A stretch of 29,015 nucleotides of DNA from RXIX01 sp003989075 (GTDB taxonomy: Bacteria > Pseudomonadota > Gammaproteobacteria > Competibacterales > Competibacteraceae). Under the pieces are notes generated by a model that searched no databases, was not told the origin of the DNA, and saw only the letters and a list, made by a program, of their open reading frames with translations. This document shows positions 1-6,865 of this stretch, one piece after another. The position numbers and the translations under genes are program-made. Each line of letters starts with the position of its first letter. The stretch's first letter is position 1. The DNA lies in contig JAKOYN010000065.1 in NCBI GenBank assembly GCA_029780415.1, positions 1-29,015 of the forward strand, given 5' to 3'.

Positions 1-195
1 CGGCGCACGCCGGACTGGCGGCTTACTTTCGCTTCTACAACACCGAACGTCCGCACCAGTCGCTCGCCAATCAGACGCCGGCCGACGTCTACGATAACAG
101 CCAACCGCTCCAGCGTGCAGCGTGATGCGCCGTTTTTAACCCAGCATGGCTTCTATCTTAAATGGCCCGGCCCCTGGCCTTGACTGAGGGGTCCA
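1..195 (+). mobile_element. 3' end of an IS3-family insertion sequence
   Basis: The window opens inside an insertion sequence: the last codons of an IS3-type integrase are followed by about 70 bp of non-coding end. The likely element boundary is the CA at 194-195. Its reverse complement begins TGGACCCCTCAGTC, which resembles the TG...CA terminal inverted repeats of this family. The other end and any target duplication lie outside the window, so the exact boundary is inferred. Confidence 0.6.
3..125 (+). CDS. IS3-family transposase, C-terminal fragment (5' end outside window)
   Basis: Reading from base 3 gives 40 residues ending in TGA. They contain FYNTERPHQSL followed by TPADVY, the classic C-terminal signature of the IS3-family DDE integrase (OrfB, rve domain) just after the catalytic Glu region. 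The gene is cut by the window edge, not visibly broken. It would catalyse transposition of the element whose right end lies about 70 bp downstream. The subgroup cannot be decided from this piece. Confidence 0.85.
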   Translation, partial: AHAGLAAYFRFYNTERPHQSLANQTPADVYDNSQPLQRAA

Positions 196-209
196 CTTTA
201 AACTCTAAA
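180..209 (+). promoter_or_regulatory. Possible hybrid outward promoter at the IS end
   Basis: TTGACT at 180-185 lies inside the IS terminal repeat and is a near-consensus -35. TCTAAA at 204-209, 18 bp later, lies in flanking DNA and could act as -10. The CARF gene starts at 259. This resembles the hybrid promoters IS ends often create, but the -10 is weak, so this is a suggestion only. Confidence 0.35.
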
Positions 210-258
210 TTAAACTACTATCGACCTTATTGATTCTGGAATGATGAGAAGATAATCC

Positions 259-1449
259 ATGACGATAAAAAACACCCTGATTTGCACGGTTGGGACCAGC
301 TTGTTACGACCCAACCTGACTAGCCTGCCCGATGCTTCGCGCTATGAAAACTGGTTGCAGCGGCAACCGCCCATCGATCATCAGTATCTGACCCTGGAAG
401 CAGTATTGGCGCTGGCGACCGCATTTACACAACGGGATGAGTTAGAAATCGCCAAAGGATTGTCCCAGTTCCCTGGTGCAACTCGACTATGTGGTGCCGA
501 AATCAATTCGATTGCTAACCTGATCGACCATGATTATTGTCAGGTGCGCAGCACGCTGTGTTTCTGCCACTCAGATACCAACGAAGGCCTCCAAGTCGCG
601 CGGATCATCCAGCACTATTATGAGTTGCAAGGTTATCCGGTTGTGCTGTACCCCATCGCTGATCTGCAGGATCAAGATCCCAAGCGGTTCCGTACCAAGG
701 GCCTGCGAAATCTGGCCAAAACCGTTTGCCGAATCGTCCGCGAGCGTGGCGCACCATACTGTGCGATCAACGCTACAGGTGGTTACAAAGCACAGATCGC
801 TATCGGCGTGCTGATGGGGCAGGCACTGGGCATCCCGATTTACTACAAGCACGAACTGTTCAGCGAAATCATTGCCTTCCCGCCAATGCCGATCAGCCTG
901 GATCATGGCTTATGGATGCGATACAGCGGATTACTAGCAGCCCTGGATCGCCATGATGTGTTGCGCGAGATGGATTTTGACCTCGAGGACTGGGACGAAC
1001 GACTGGAAACGCTGGTGGAGCGGGTCACAATCGATGGGGATACCTATCTGGAAATTTCGCCGACTGGGCAGATTTTCCACGAGACCTTCCAGGGACGCTT
1101 CGAATCCGACCGCGACCAATTCCTGCCGCAGCCCGTGCCCACCGAGCGCAAGGCCAAAAAAACCACGCTCAACGACCACAGTTGGGGCAGTGCGCGCGTT
1201 CCGATTGTGGCTTTTATGCAGTCGCTCATCGCCGAATGCCCGTATGTCCAGGGCTGTCGGACTCATTACTGGCACCCTGGACTTTCCCGTGCTTCCCTGT
1301 TCCGGCTTAAAGGCGAAGAGATCGAAGGCGTGCTCAGCAATGGCAGTTGGACGGTGAAAATTATCGTGGAGACGTCGGCGACCACCGCCGGCCAGCGCGA
1401 GGCTTGCGTCGCCGATCTCAACCACCGGCTCGGATCGTGGAAATTTTGA
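259..1449 (+). CDS. CARF-domain CRISPR accessory protein (APE2256/Csm6-like; possible CARF-RelE, Cami1-like)
   Basis: This 396-residue protein has an N-terminal CARF (Rossmann-like) domain at about 1-215. Visible motifs are TVGTSLL at 11-16 and NATGGYKAQ at 171-179, both typical of the APE2256 (TIGR02619) family that binds cyclic oligoadenylate made by Cas10. Residues about 216-285 look like a winged-helix linker. Residues about 310-396 form a separate small alpha/beta domain, not a recognisable HEPN domain (no clear RxxxxH). Family knowledge offers CARF-RelE ribosome-dependent mRNA interferases (Cami1) as the closest architecture; assigning the C-terminus to RelE is inference. It could instead be a ring nuclease with an extra domain. 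The gene sits directly downstream of an IS end and 7 bp upstream of a broken csx16. No cas10 is in the window, so the effector may be an orphan here. Confidence 0.7.
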   Translation: MTIKNTLICTVGTSLLRPNLTSLPDASRYENWLQRQPPIDHQYLTLEAVLALATAFTQRDELEIAKGLSQFPGATRLCGAEINSIANLIDHDYCQVRSTLCFCHSDTNEGLQVARIIQHYYELQGYPVVLYPIADLQDQDPKRFRTKGLRNLAKTVCRIVRERGAPYCAINATGGYKAQIAIGVLMGQALGIPIYYKHELFSEIIAFPPMPISLDHGLWMRYSGLLAALDRHDVLREMDFDLEDWDERLETLVERVTIDGDTYLEISPTGQIFHETFQGRFESDRDQFLPQPVPTERKAKKTTLNDHSWGSARVPIVAFMQSLIAECPYVQGCRTHYWHPGLSRASLFRLKGEEIEGVLSNGSWTVKIIVETSATTAGQREACVADLNHRLGSWKF

Positions 1450-1456
1450 CCGATCC

Positions 1457-1755
1457 ATGACCACCTTCTTTATCTCCCGCCATCCCGGCGCGCTGGACTG
1501 GGCCGCTGGGGAAGGTCTCGTCTTGGATCGGGGGGTGGCCTATCTCAATCCCGCCACCCTCCAGCCCGGCGATGTGGTGATCGGCACCTGACCGATTCAT
1601 ATGATGGCGCGGGTGTGCCAACACAGTGGACGGTATTTGCACCCGAGTTTGGCATTTCCGCTGGAATAGCGCGGGCAATACTTGTGCGCTGCTGATCTGT
1701 ACTGCTTCGGCCGCGACTGGAAAACTATCGGGTGATGTCGGTCACTGCGTGCTGA
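1457..1755 (+). pseudogene. csx16: Csx16-family CRISPR accessory protein, decayed
   Basis: ATG at 1457 opens a reading MTTFFISRHPGALDWA...NPATLQPGDVVIGT that matches the start of Csx16 (VVA1548/TIGR02620 family) as I know it. An in-frame TGA at 1589-1591 sits where Leu is expected, and homology resumes at once (PIHMMARVCQ...RYLHPSLAF). A second in-frame stop, TAG at 1667-1669, is followed by more family-like sequence (RGQYLCAADL). Near 1715-1720 the frame must shift to read LENYRV, ending at TGA 1753-1755. Two nonsense codons plus a frameshift make this a pseudogene. It begins 7 bp after the CARF gene, so the two were probably one operon. Csx16 genes accompany type III systems; I recall a proposed role in degrading the cyclic oligoadenylate signal, which I could not check here. 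Confidence 0.75.
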
Positions 1756-2320
1756 ATCCATTCTCATCCCCAGACCACAGCCGGCAGCAGGTTGCAAATC
1801 TGGGTGATGCCGTCATGCACGGGCTTGCGCATATCAGGTCGCTGGGCCTGGGCGACTTTCAGGAGGCGCAATTGGGCAGCCAGCCAGCTTGCCGGTCATC
1901 AGCCGCTGCGCCAGTACCAGTCGGGTGGCAGGATAGAAGGCTAACCGGTGCTGCGCGAGCCGCCGGCGGGCATCTACTATGGCGCCTTGACTGTGCTGTT
2001 CGCGCCGGGATTGAATTTCACTGGCTGCAACCGCCTTCCGCCACGCGATCCAGGATCCACGCAAGAATGATGTGCGTTGTTATCCACTGCCCAAGCAAGC
2101 TGAGGTGGTGCTGCCAGGCCAGCAATGGTTTCCTGAGGATATCCTGCTGATCCACGATGGGCGCACTCTGCTGCGCGTAGGGAGCAAGACTCTGATCTCC
2201 CAGGCTGATTTGTTTATCACCCGAAGCGTTGAGGTCAGGAGCCGACAAGCTTGTCAATCCAGTCAAGGGCGTATCGCGCGGGCATGATGACCCTGGTCAA
2301 TTTAACCGAGGTAGCCTGCG
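1756..2320 (+). other. Gene-poor stretch with broken coding fragments (possible further accessory relics)
   Basis: No intact convincing gene is present. Protein-like pieces occur in three different forward frames in succession: about 1760-1880 (NLGDAVMHGLAHIRSLGLGD), about 1945-2065 (LREPPAGIYYGALTVLFAPG) and about 2072-2230 (GQQWFPEDILLIHDGRTLL). The frame changes are what a gene broken by small indels would give, and they continue the decay seen in csx16. I do not recognise the ancestral family. The pieces could be remnants of type III accessory genes or unrelated. Confidence 0.35.
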
Positions 2321-2479
2321 ATGTTCGATTCTGACGATTGGAGCAATGATTTTGATGATCTTGATTCGGCTGATTGGGAAGATTATCTGGGCGGGCCGGA
2401 CGATGATTATCTGGGTGAGCCGGACGATATCGAAATTGAGAAGGGCAATGAACGGTATTGGAGTCATTACGACGATTGA
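2321..2479 (+). CDS. Very acidic 52-residue hypothetical protein
   Basis: ATG at 2321 opens a 52-codon frame ending TGA 2477-2479. Roughly 40% of residues are Asp or Glu, clustered with Trp and Tyr. There is an internal near-repeat, DYLGGPDD then DYLGEPDD. There is no signal peptide and no Cys. It lies 28 bp upstream of the next ORF, in the same direction and before the same terminator, so the two could form one transcript. Function is unknown. Small acidic proteins can mimic nucleic acid or buffer basic partners, but nothing here proves that. It could also be a fragment of a longer lost gene. Codon use is AT-richer than in the core genes of this window. Confidence 0.45.
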   Translation: MFDSDDWSNDFDDLDSADWEDYLGGPDDDYLGEPDDIEIEKGNERYWSHYDD

Positions 2480-2507
2480 GTTTTCCTGATCTTCCTGGAC
2501 ACTTGAT

Positions 2508-2852
2508 ATGAGCCGACAAACTGAAACCGTGCGCTGGCTAGCTACATCCTCGATTGCTCTGCCGCTGCGACATGGGCGGGGCTTTTTCGCATTGCGTGGT
2601 TTCCGGATCCGTCTAGCCGATGGCACCTTACTGGACGCGCTGGATTGGCTACAAACCGAGGGCTTTATGACAGGGGTAGTTCTGGACGGCTATAGTGTGG
2701 CTTATACCCCAGTCGGCGGCAACTATGCTGAAAGGCTGACGTTCTTCGAGATGCTGACGATGGATATACCGTTCGCAAAACCGCCTCGTTTGAGCCCGGC
2801 AGCGGCGCTGCTATCTACTTTACGGAGCGGTGAGCAGCTTGTGCCAAGTTGA
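2508..2852 (+). pseudogene. Hypothetical protein, probably frameshifted near its 3' end
   Basis: The open frame from ATG 2508 gives 114 residues with a plausible body (RGFRIRLADGTLLDALDWLQ; DGYSVAYTPVGGNYAE), but the last 40 residues look like noise. In the neighbouring frame from about 2732, the DNA reads KADVLRDADDGYTVRKTA then SFEPGSGAAIYFTER and stops at TGA 2831-2833, which is more protein-like and joins the body smoothly if one A is added to the AAA at 2731-2733. A single-base loss in the gene, or a base-calling error in that A run, is likely. The intact protein would be about 108 residues. I do not recognise the family. A terminator follows at 2866, so it was once a properly ended unit. 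Confidence 0.5.
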
Positions 2853-2865
2853 TTCACGCGCTCCC

Positions 2866-2891
2866 GCTGTCCTAATAGACAGCAGTTTTTT
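2866..2891 (+). terminator. Rho-independent terminator
   Basis: GCTGTC (2866-2871), a 6-nt loop, and GACAGC (2878-2883) form a perfect stem. AG and six Ts follow at 2886-2891. It ends the rightward accessory unit, 14 bp after the open frame closes. Confidence 0.8.
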
Positions 2892-3126
2892 CGGTTGTAC
2901 GATTGCACATTGCTATTCAAAAAATCACACCGGCTCAATCGCGACTTAAATAACCACTCCAGCGCCACGCCGCATTGCCCACGGCAACAGCACCCGGACC
3001 CGTATTGCAACCGCCGGGTTCATGGTCTGCCGCTACTGCAGCAGCGGAAATCCAGCAAACCCGGCCTACGAAGCCCCTTAAGCGCGCCGGCGGGCTCAGA
3101 AACTCCCAGACCAAGCCCGCCACATC

Positions 3127-3140
3127 ATGCCACGTGGCAT
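3127..3140. repeat. Perfect 14-bp palindrome
   Basis: ATGCCACGTGGCAT is a perfect two-fold palindrome lying 8 bp beyond the stop codon of the leftward radical SAM gene. It has no T-run on either side. It could be a protein-binding site or part of a transcript-end structure; no function can be assigned. The rest of 2892-3148 holds no gene I can support. Confidence 0.4.
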
Positions 3141-3148
3141 ATTCAGCA

Positions 3149-4282
3149 CTATGCCGCGACCGCCGCCCGCGCCAACTCCCGCGCTGCCCGCGCCATGCGC
3201 CCAAACATGGCCTTATACAAGCCACAGTAAGGATCCTTCTCAAACAGCGTGCCATGCACAGTATAGGTCCGCACCGGACACCCCCCGTGGCATAACGACA
3301 GATAATCGCAGCTCAGGCAGTCGCGCTGGATCAACTGAATCGGCCGCTCGTTGAACTTCTGCCGGGCGCTGCTGGTACGCAGCAGCTCGCCAAAGCTCTC
3401 GGCCTCAAAGATGTTTCCATAGTGATAATCCGGATAGCTGGTCACCCAGCAATCGCACTGTGCCACATAACCACGCGCATCAATCGACACCAGATTGCTG
3501 GCACAGTTATCGCCCCAGATACAGGGCAGAGTCGCTGGCTCATGGCTGAAATGCCGCAATAACGCATCAAGCGGCCCAACACGCACGCCCTGCTCATAAC
3601 CACGCGCCAGCCAGACATCAGCCAGATCCAGATAAAAGCGGCTCAGCGCCTCTACCTCAGCCACCGGCAACTCCTTCTTCGCCGCAGTCGCCTCACCACC
3701 CGGAAAAGGCGTATTGACCTGGAAATCGCGAATCCCCAGCTCATCGACAAAATGCGTATAGAACCGCTCGGCACCGATATCCAGCGTTGCCTGATTGGGC
3801 ACGGCAATCACCTGCACATCAATGCCCGCCGCACGCGCCTCCTGCACCCGGCGCGCCCATATTGCGTTATAGTTCTCCGGCCCCTGTCCGAGCAGCTTGC
3901 GGTGCAGATTAGGATAATCCAGCGATGTCCCGACACTGTTGCCAAACATCTCGGCGATCACCTGATTCCAGCGCGAGCTGTAGGCCAGCATATTGCTCTG
4001 CAAGCTGTGAAAGACCTGCTTGCCGCGCGCCTCCGCCTCACGCTGGATCAGCTCATGGGCCTGCTGATACCAGCTTGGCGGCAGCAGCATCGCTTCACCA
4101 CCCTGCCAATAGATGGTCAACGAGGCCAGTGATTTTTCCACCATGTAATCAAGCACCTTGCGCATCATCTCGCCTAGCCGCTCCAGGGTCAGCCGATCGC
4201 TGGTCTTATCCTCGAAGCAATAACTGCAATCCGCATTGCATTGCAGGGTGGACAGCAGGATCAGCGAAAAATGGCTCTTCAT
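3149..4282 (-). CDS. Radical SAM/SPASM domain protein (anSME-like)
   Basis: This is a 377-residue radical SAM enzyme. The [4Fe-4S]-SAM cluster motif CX3CX2C is C15, C19 and C22 (LQCNADCSYCFE). WQGGEAML near 59-66 is the usual GGE motif contacting SAM. The C-terminal third carries two Cys groups of a SPASM/twitch domain: CIWGDNC and CDCW, then CLSCDYLSLCHGGCP and YCGLY, which would bind auxiliary Fe-S clusters. Such proteins mature sulfatases or modify ribosomal peptides. No sulfatase and no convincing precursor peptide lies beside it, so the substrate is unknown. The start ATG at 4282 gives the family's usual short N-terminus before the cluster motif. It is divergent from the lipoprotein gene at 4424 and shares a 141-bp intergenic region with it. 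Confidence 0.85.
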   Translation of the reverse strand: MKSHFSLILLSTLQCNADCSYCFEDKTSDRLTLERLGEMMRKVLDYMVEKSLASLTIYWQGGEAMLLPPSWYQQAHELIQREAEARGKQVFHSLQSNMLAYSSRWNQVIAEMFGNSVGTSLDYPNLHRKLLGQGPENYNAIWARRVQEARAAGIDVQVIAVPNQATLDIGAERFYTHFVDELGIRDFQVNTPFPGGEATAAKKELPVAEVEALSRFYLDLADVWLARGYEQGVRVGPLDALLRHFSHEPATLPCIWGDNCASNLVSIDARGYVAQCDCWVTSYPDYHYGNIFEAESFGELLRTSSARQKFNERPIQLIQRDCLSCDYLSLCHGGCPVRTYTVHGTLFEKDPYCGLYKAMFGRMARAARELARAAVAA

Positions 4283-4423
4283 GACGGGAATCCTCGGCGG
4301 TTAAGAAGGGTGGGAACAATCATTCGCAACGCGAGGTAGCGTGCTCTTTTCCCACGCACCTTTAGCGATTAACCTAGCACAGCAATATCCACAACGCTTA
4401 TTTACAGTTCCGAGGATAGATGT

Positions 4424-4813
4424 ATGCGACCGTTAATGAATATTGCCTTAATCACCGCACTTGGACTGGTGACAATGGCCTGCACGGTGGTCACCGATCC
4501 CAGTTCCGGTTCCAGCGGCGGCAGCAACAAGACCAGTTTCATGGATCGCCAGCAGCAGATCAGCGAATTTGCCCGCGTCAACCTCGACCACCTGCGCAGC
4601 GACATGGCCGCCGGCCAGGGTGAATATCTCGACTCACTCGCCACCCTGCTGGACATCGCCCCGGATCGCCAGCCGGCCTTCCGCGAACTGACCCGCGAGC
4701 GTTTCACCACCCTGTTCCCCAGCGAGAACACCACCGCCACCGAAATGCTGGCCACGCTGAACCGGGAGATGCAGACCGATCCGAGCCTGGCCCAGCGCGT
4801 AGCGGTTCGCTAA
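4424..4813 (+). CDS. DUF3015-family lipoprotein
   Basis: This 129-residue protein starts with a hydrophobic leader ending LVTMAC, so Cys20 is the likely lipidated residue, although the lipobox is not canonical at -3. A Ser/Gly-rich linker follows (SSGSSGGSN), then the DUF3015 core NKTSFMDRQQQISEFARVNL and MAAGQGEYLDSLATL. The function of DUF3015 is unknown; the protein should sit on an envelope membrane facing the periplasm. A ribosome site GAGG lies upstream. The next gene, a DUF4105 protein, begins within about 50 bp in the same direction, and from family knowledge the two domains are often neighbours. They probably act together in the envelope. Confidence 0.8.
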   Translation: MRPLMNIALITALGLVTMACTVVTDPSSGSSGGSNKTSFMDRQQQISEFARVNLDHLRSDMAAGQGEYLDSLATLLDIAPDRQPAFRELTRERFTTLFPSENTTATEMLATLNREMQTDPSLAQRVAVR

Positions 4814-4862
4814 GATCAAGAGGCCGTCCGTTGCCGCCTGCCTGTCGCGGGCGGTACTTCTG

Positions 4863-6746
4863 TTGCTCGGCATCCTGCTCACGCCGCTCCAGTCGCGTGC
4901 TGCTGGCGATGATGCCTATCAGGCCGACCTGATACAGCGTGCTGAAGCTCTGAATCTGGCCGGGCAGCGTGCATGGTGGACACTGCTGCACTACCGGCCA
5001 GGCACCGATGGTGCCCGTGTGATCAGCGATGCCGACGACCCCCGCTTCTTCCTGGCGCCGACCGGCAAGAATGATCCGGCCGCCGAACTGGCCGCTACCC
5101 TGCGCGCTTTTTTCAATAGCGACCCGGTCGGCGGCGATCCGCAGCCCGCACAGTGCGCCTTCCGCGCCCGCTACCACTGGCTCCAAGACATGCTGGGTTT
5201 CGATCCGCAGCGCCTGCCCGAGCAGCCCTGCGAAAGCTTCACGCAATGGTGGCGGATGCTGGACGTGGCATCGGTCACCGTCGTCTTCGCCTCGGCCTAT
5301 CTCGACAACCCCGCCTCACTGTTTGGCCACACCCTGCTACGCCTGGACCAGCGCGACCAGACCGAGCGCACCCGCCTGCTGGCGCATGCGATCAACTATG
5401 CGGCCGACGATTCCAACAGCCATCCACTTCTGTACGCCTTCGACGGCATCGCCGGCGGCTTTCAGGGCCGCTTCGAGGTGCAGCCCTATTACAAGCTGGT
5501 GCGCACCTACAGCGATCTGGAAAGCCGCGACCTGTGGGAATACCGGCTCAACCTGACTCCAGCCCAATTGCAGCGCCTGCTGGAACATGCCTGGGAACTG
5601 CGCGACATTCACTTTGATTACTACTTTTTCCGCGAGAACTGCGCCTGGCAACTGCTCACTCTGCTTGAGGCTGCCGATCCCACGCTGATGCTCAGCGACC
5701 GCTTTACCCTGTGGACGCTGCCAGCCGACACGCTGCGCCTGCTGCTCGAACAATCAGGACTGGTCGGTCCGGTCCATGCCCGACCGGCGCGCGGCAGCAG
5801 TCTGCGCCGCCGTTATCTGGCGCTCGATGCCGGGGAACGGCGCCTGCTGCGACGCCTGCGCCATGCACCGGAGCTGACTCTGGATCCGGCGTTCCGCGAC
5901 CGTCCCGCAGCACGGCAGGCCCTGATGCTGGAACTGGCCCTGGATGAACGCCAGTTTCGCCGCGCCCGGTCAGCGGATGAGGCCGGTGCGCCCGCCGATC
6001 CCGGCGACCAGTGGCTGCTCAAGGCGCGCAACCGGCTGGCCGTAGCGGCTGATCCGGTTCCCATCACCCCGTATGCTACTCAACCGGAAACCGGTCATGC
6101 CTCGCGGCGACTGGGCATCGGCCTTGGCCAGGGCAATGGCGCTGCGTTCATCGAACTAAATGCGCGCGCGGCCTATCACGATCTGCTCGAACCGGTCGCC
6201 GGCTATACCCCGGATGCACAGATTGAAATGCTTGATCTGGCAGTGCGCTACTACGCCGGTGGGCCGCTGGCACTGGAACGGCTGACGCTGCTCGATATCA
6301 CCTCGCTGCGGCCCTTCGACCGCCTAACGCCGCGCCCAGCCTGGCAGATACATGCCGGCTGGCTATCGGCGGCGCGTGCCGATTGCTATGACTGCACGCT
6401 GTTTCATCTCGGCGGCGCGCTCGGGCTGGCGGCCGAGAGCAGTTGGCCCTGGCGGATGCTGTGGTTCGGATTACCGGGACTGGCGTTCGAGAGCGGCGCT
6501 ACACCTGACGATGGCGAACAGGCCGGCCCGAGTCTGACAGTGGGCGTCCTGGCGCAGCCCGACGCGAACTGGACGCTCAAGGCCAGCGCATTCTGGCTGA
6601 ATGATCAATGGGGCGATTCGGGCACAACGCTGCGCGCACAACTGCAACAGAATCTGGCTCTGGCACGCGATCTGGCCTTGCAGACCACCTGGCGCTACCA
6701 GCCGGGATGGCACGAATTCATGCTGGGCCTGCGGGTGTATTTCTAA
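4863..6746 (+). CDS. DUF4105 (Lnb N-terminal-type) envelope protein with C-terminal beta-barrel
   Basis: This protein is about 627 residues when counted from TTG 4863. The DUF4105 domain is clear: YLDNPASLFGHTLLRLD (residues 147-162) and FDYYFFRENCAWQLLTLLE (251-269). His156 and Cys260 look like the His/Cys pair of NlpC/P60-like folds, which is inference. From about 410 on, alternating hydrophobic strands end in LRVYF with a terminal Phe, as in outer-membrane barrels. The start is odd. The reading frame is open back to 4803 and upstream codons encode a good signal peptide (KIKRPSVAACL then RAVLLLLGILL), yet that stretch has no ATG or GTG. Only TTG 4863, CTG 4842 or a rarer codon can start it. 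The true start may lie near 4812-4842. It follows the DUF3015 gene closely and was probably co-transcribed with it. Confidence 0.8.
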   Translation: MLGILLTPLQSRAAGDDAYQADLIQRAEALNLAGQRAWWTLLHYRPGTDGARVISDADDPRFFLAPTGKNDPAAELAATLRAFFNSDPVGGDPQPAQCAFRARYHWLQDMLGFDPQRLPEQPCESFTQWWRMLDVASVTVVFASAYLDNPASLFGHTLLRLDQRDQTERTRLLAHAINYAADDSNSHPLLYAFDGIAGGFQGRFEVQPYYKLVRTYSDLESRDLWEYRLNLTPAQLQRLLEHAWELRDIHFDYYFFRENCAWQLLTLLEAADPTLMLSDRFTLWTLPADTLRLLLEQSGLVGPVHARPARGSSLRRRYLALDAGERRLLRRLRHAPELTLDPAFRDRPAARQALMLELALDERQFRRARSADEAGAPADPGDQWLLKARNRLAVAADPVPITPYATQPETGHASRRLGIGLGQGNGAAFIELNARAAYHDLLEPVAGYTPDAQIEMLDLAVRYYAGGPLALERLTLLDITSLRPFDRLTPRPAWQIHAGWLSAARADCYDCTLFHLGGALGLAAESSWPWRMLWFGLPGLAFESGATPDDGEQAGPSLTVGVLAQPDANWTLKASAFWLNDQWGDSGTTLRAQLQQNLALARDLALQTTWRYQPGWHEFMLGLRVYF

Positions 6747-6763
6747 ACTCGAACGGGTGCAGC

Positions 6764-6796
6764 CTTAAGCTTTCCTTAAGCCTGCGCCCCGACAAT
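6764..6796 (+). promoter_or_regulatory. PmrA/QseB-type box and promoter of the Do protease gene
   Basis: CTTAAG (6764-6769), a 5-nt spacer, and CTTAAG (6775-6780) form a perfect direct repeat with the 11-bp period of OmpR-family regulators. It equals the consensus known for PmrA (BasR) and QseB. GACAAT at 6791-6796 is a reasonable -10, 10 bp after the box, so the second half-site would sit at -35. No regulator gene is in the window. Confidence 0.6.
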
Positions 6797-6865
6797 AGCC
6801 CCATGCAGCGTGGTGGACACGGTTTCCGCCCGCACCATCCGGCCATTTTCGAGAGGTTCTACGCC

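Noticed and set aside
1..2900. CRISPR array expected beside the CARF gene
   Set aside because: No regularly spaced direct repeats of 25-40 bp were seen anywhere in this stretch or elsewhere in the window.
2935..3148. Possible RiPP precursor peptides next to the radical SAM gene
   Set aside because: Short leftward frames exist, but none has a ribosome site, leader-like helix or repeated core; their composition looks random.
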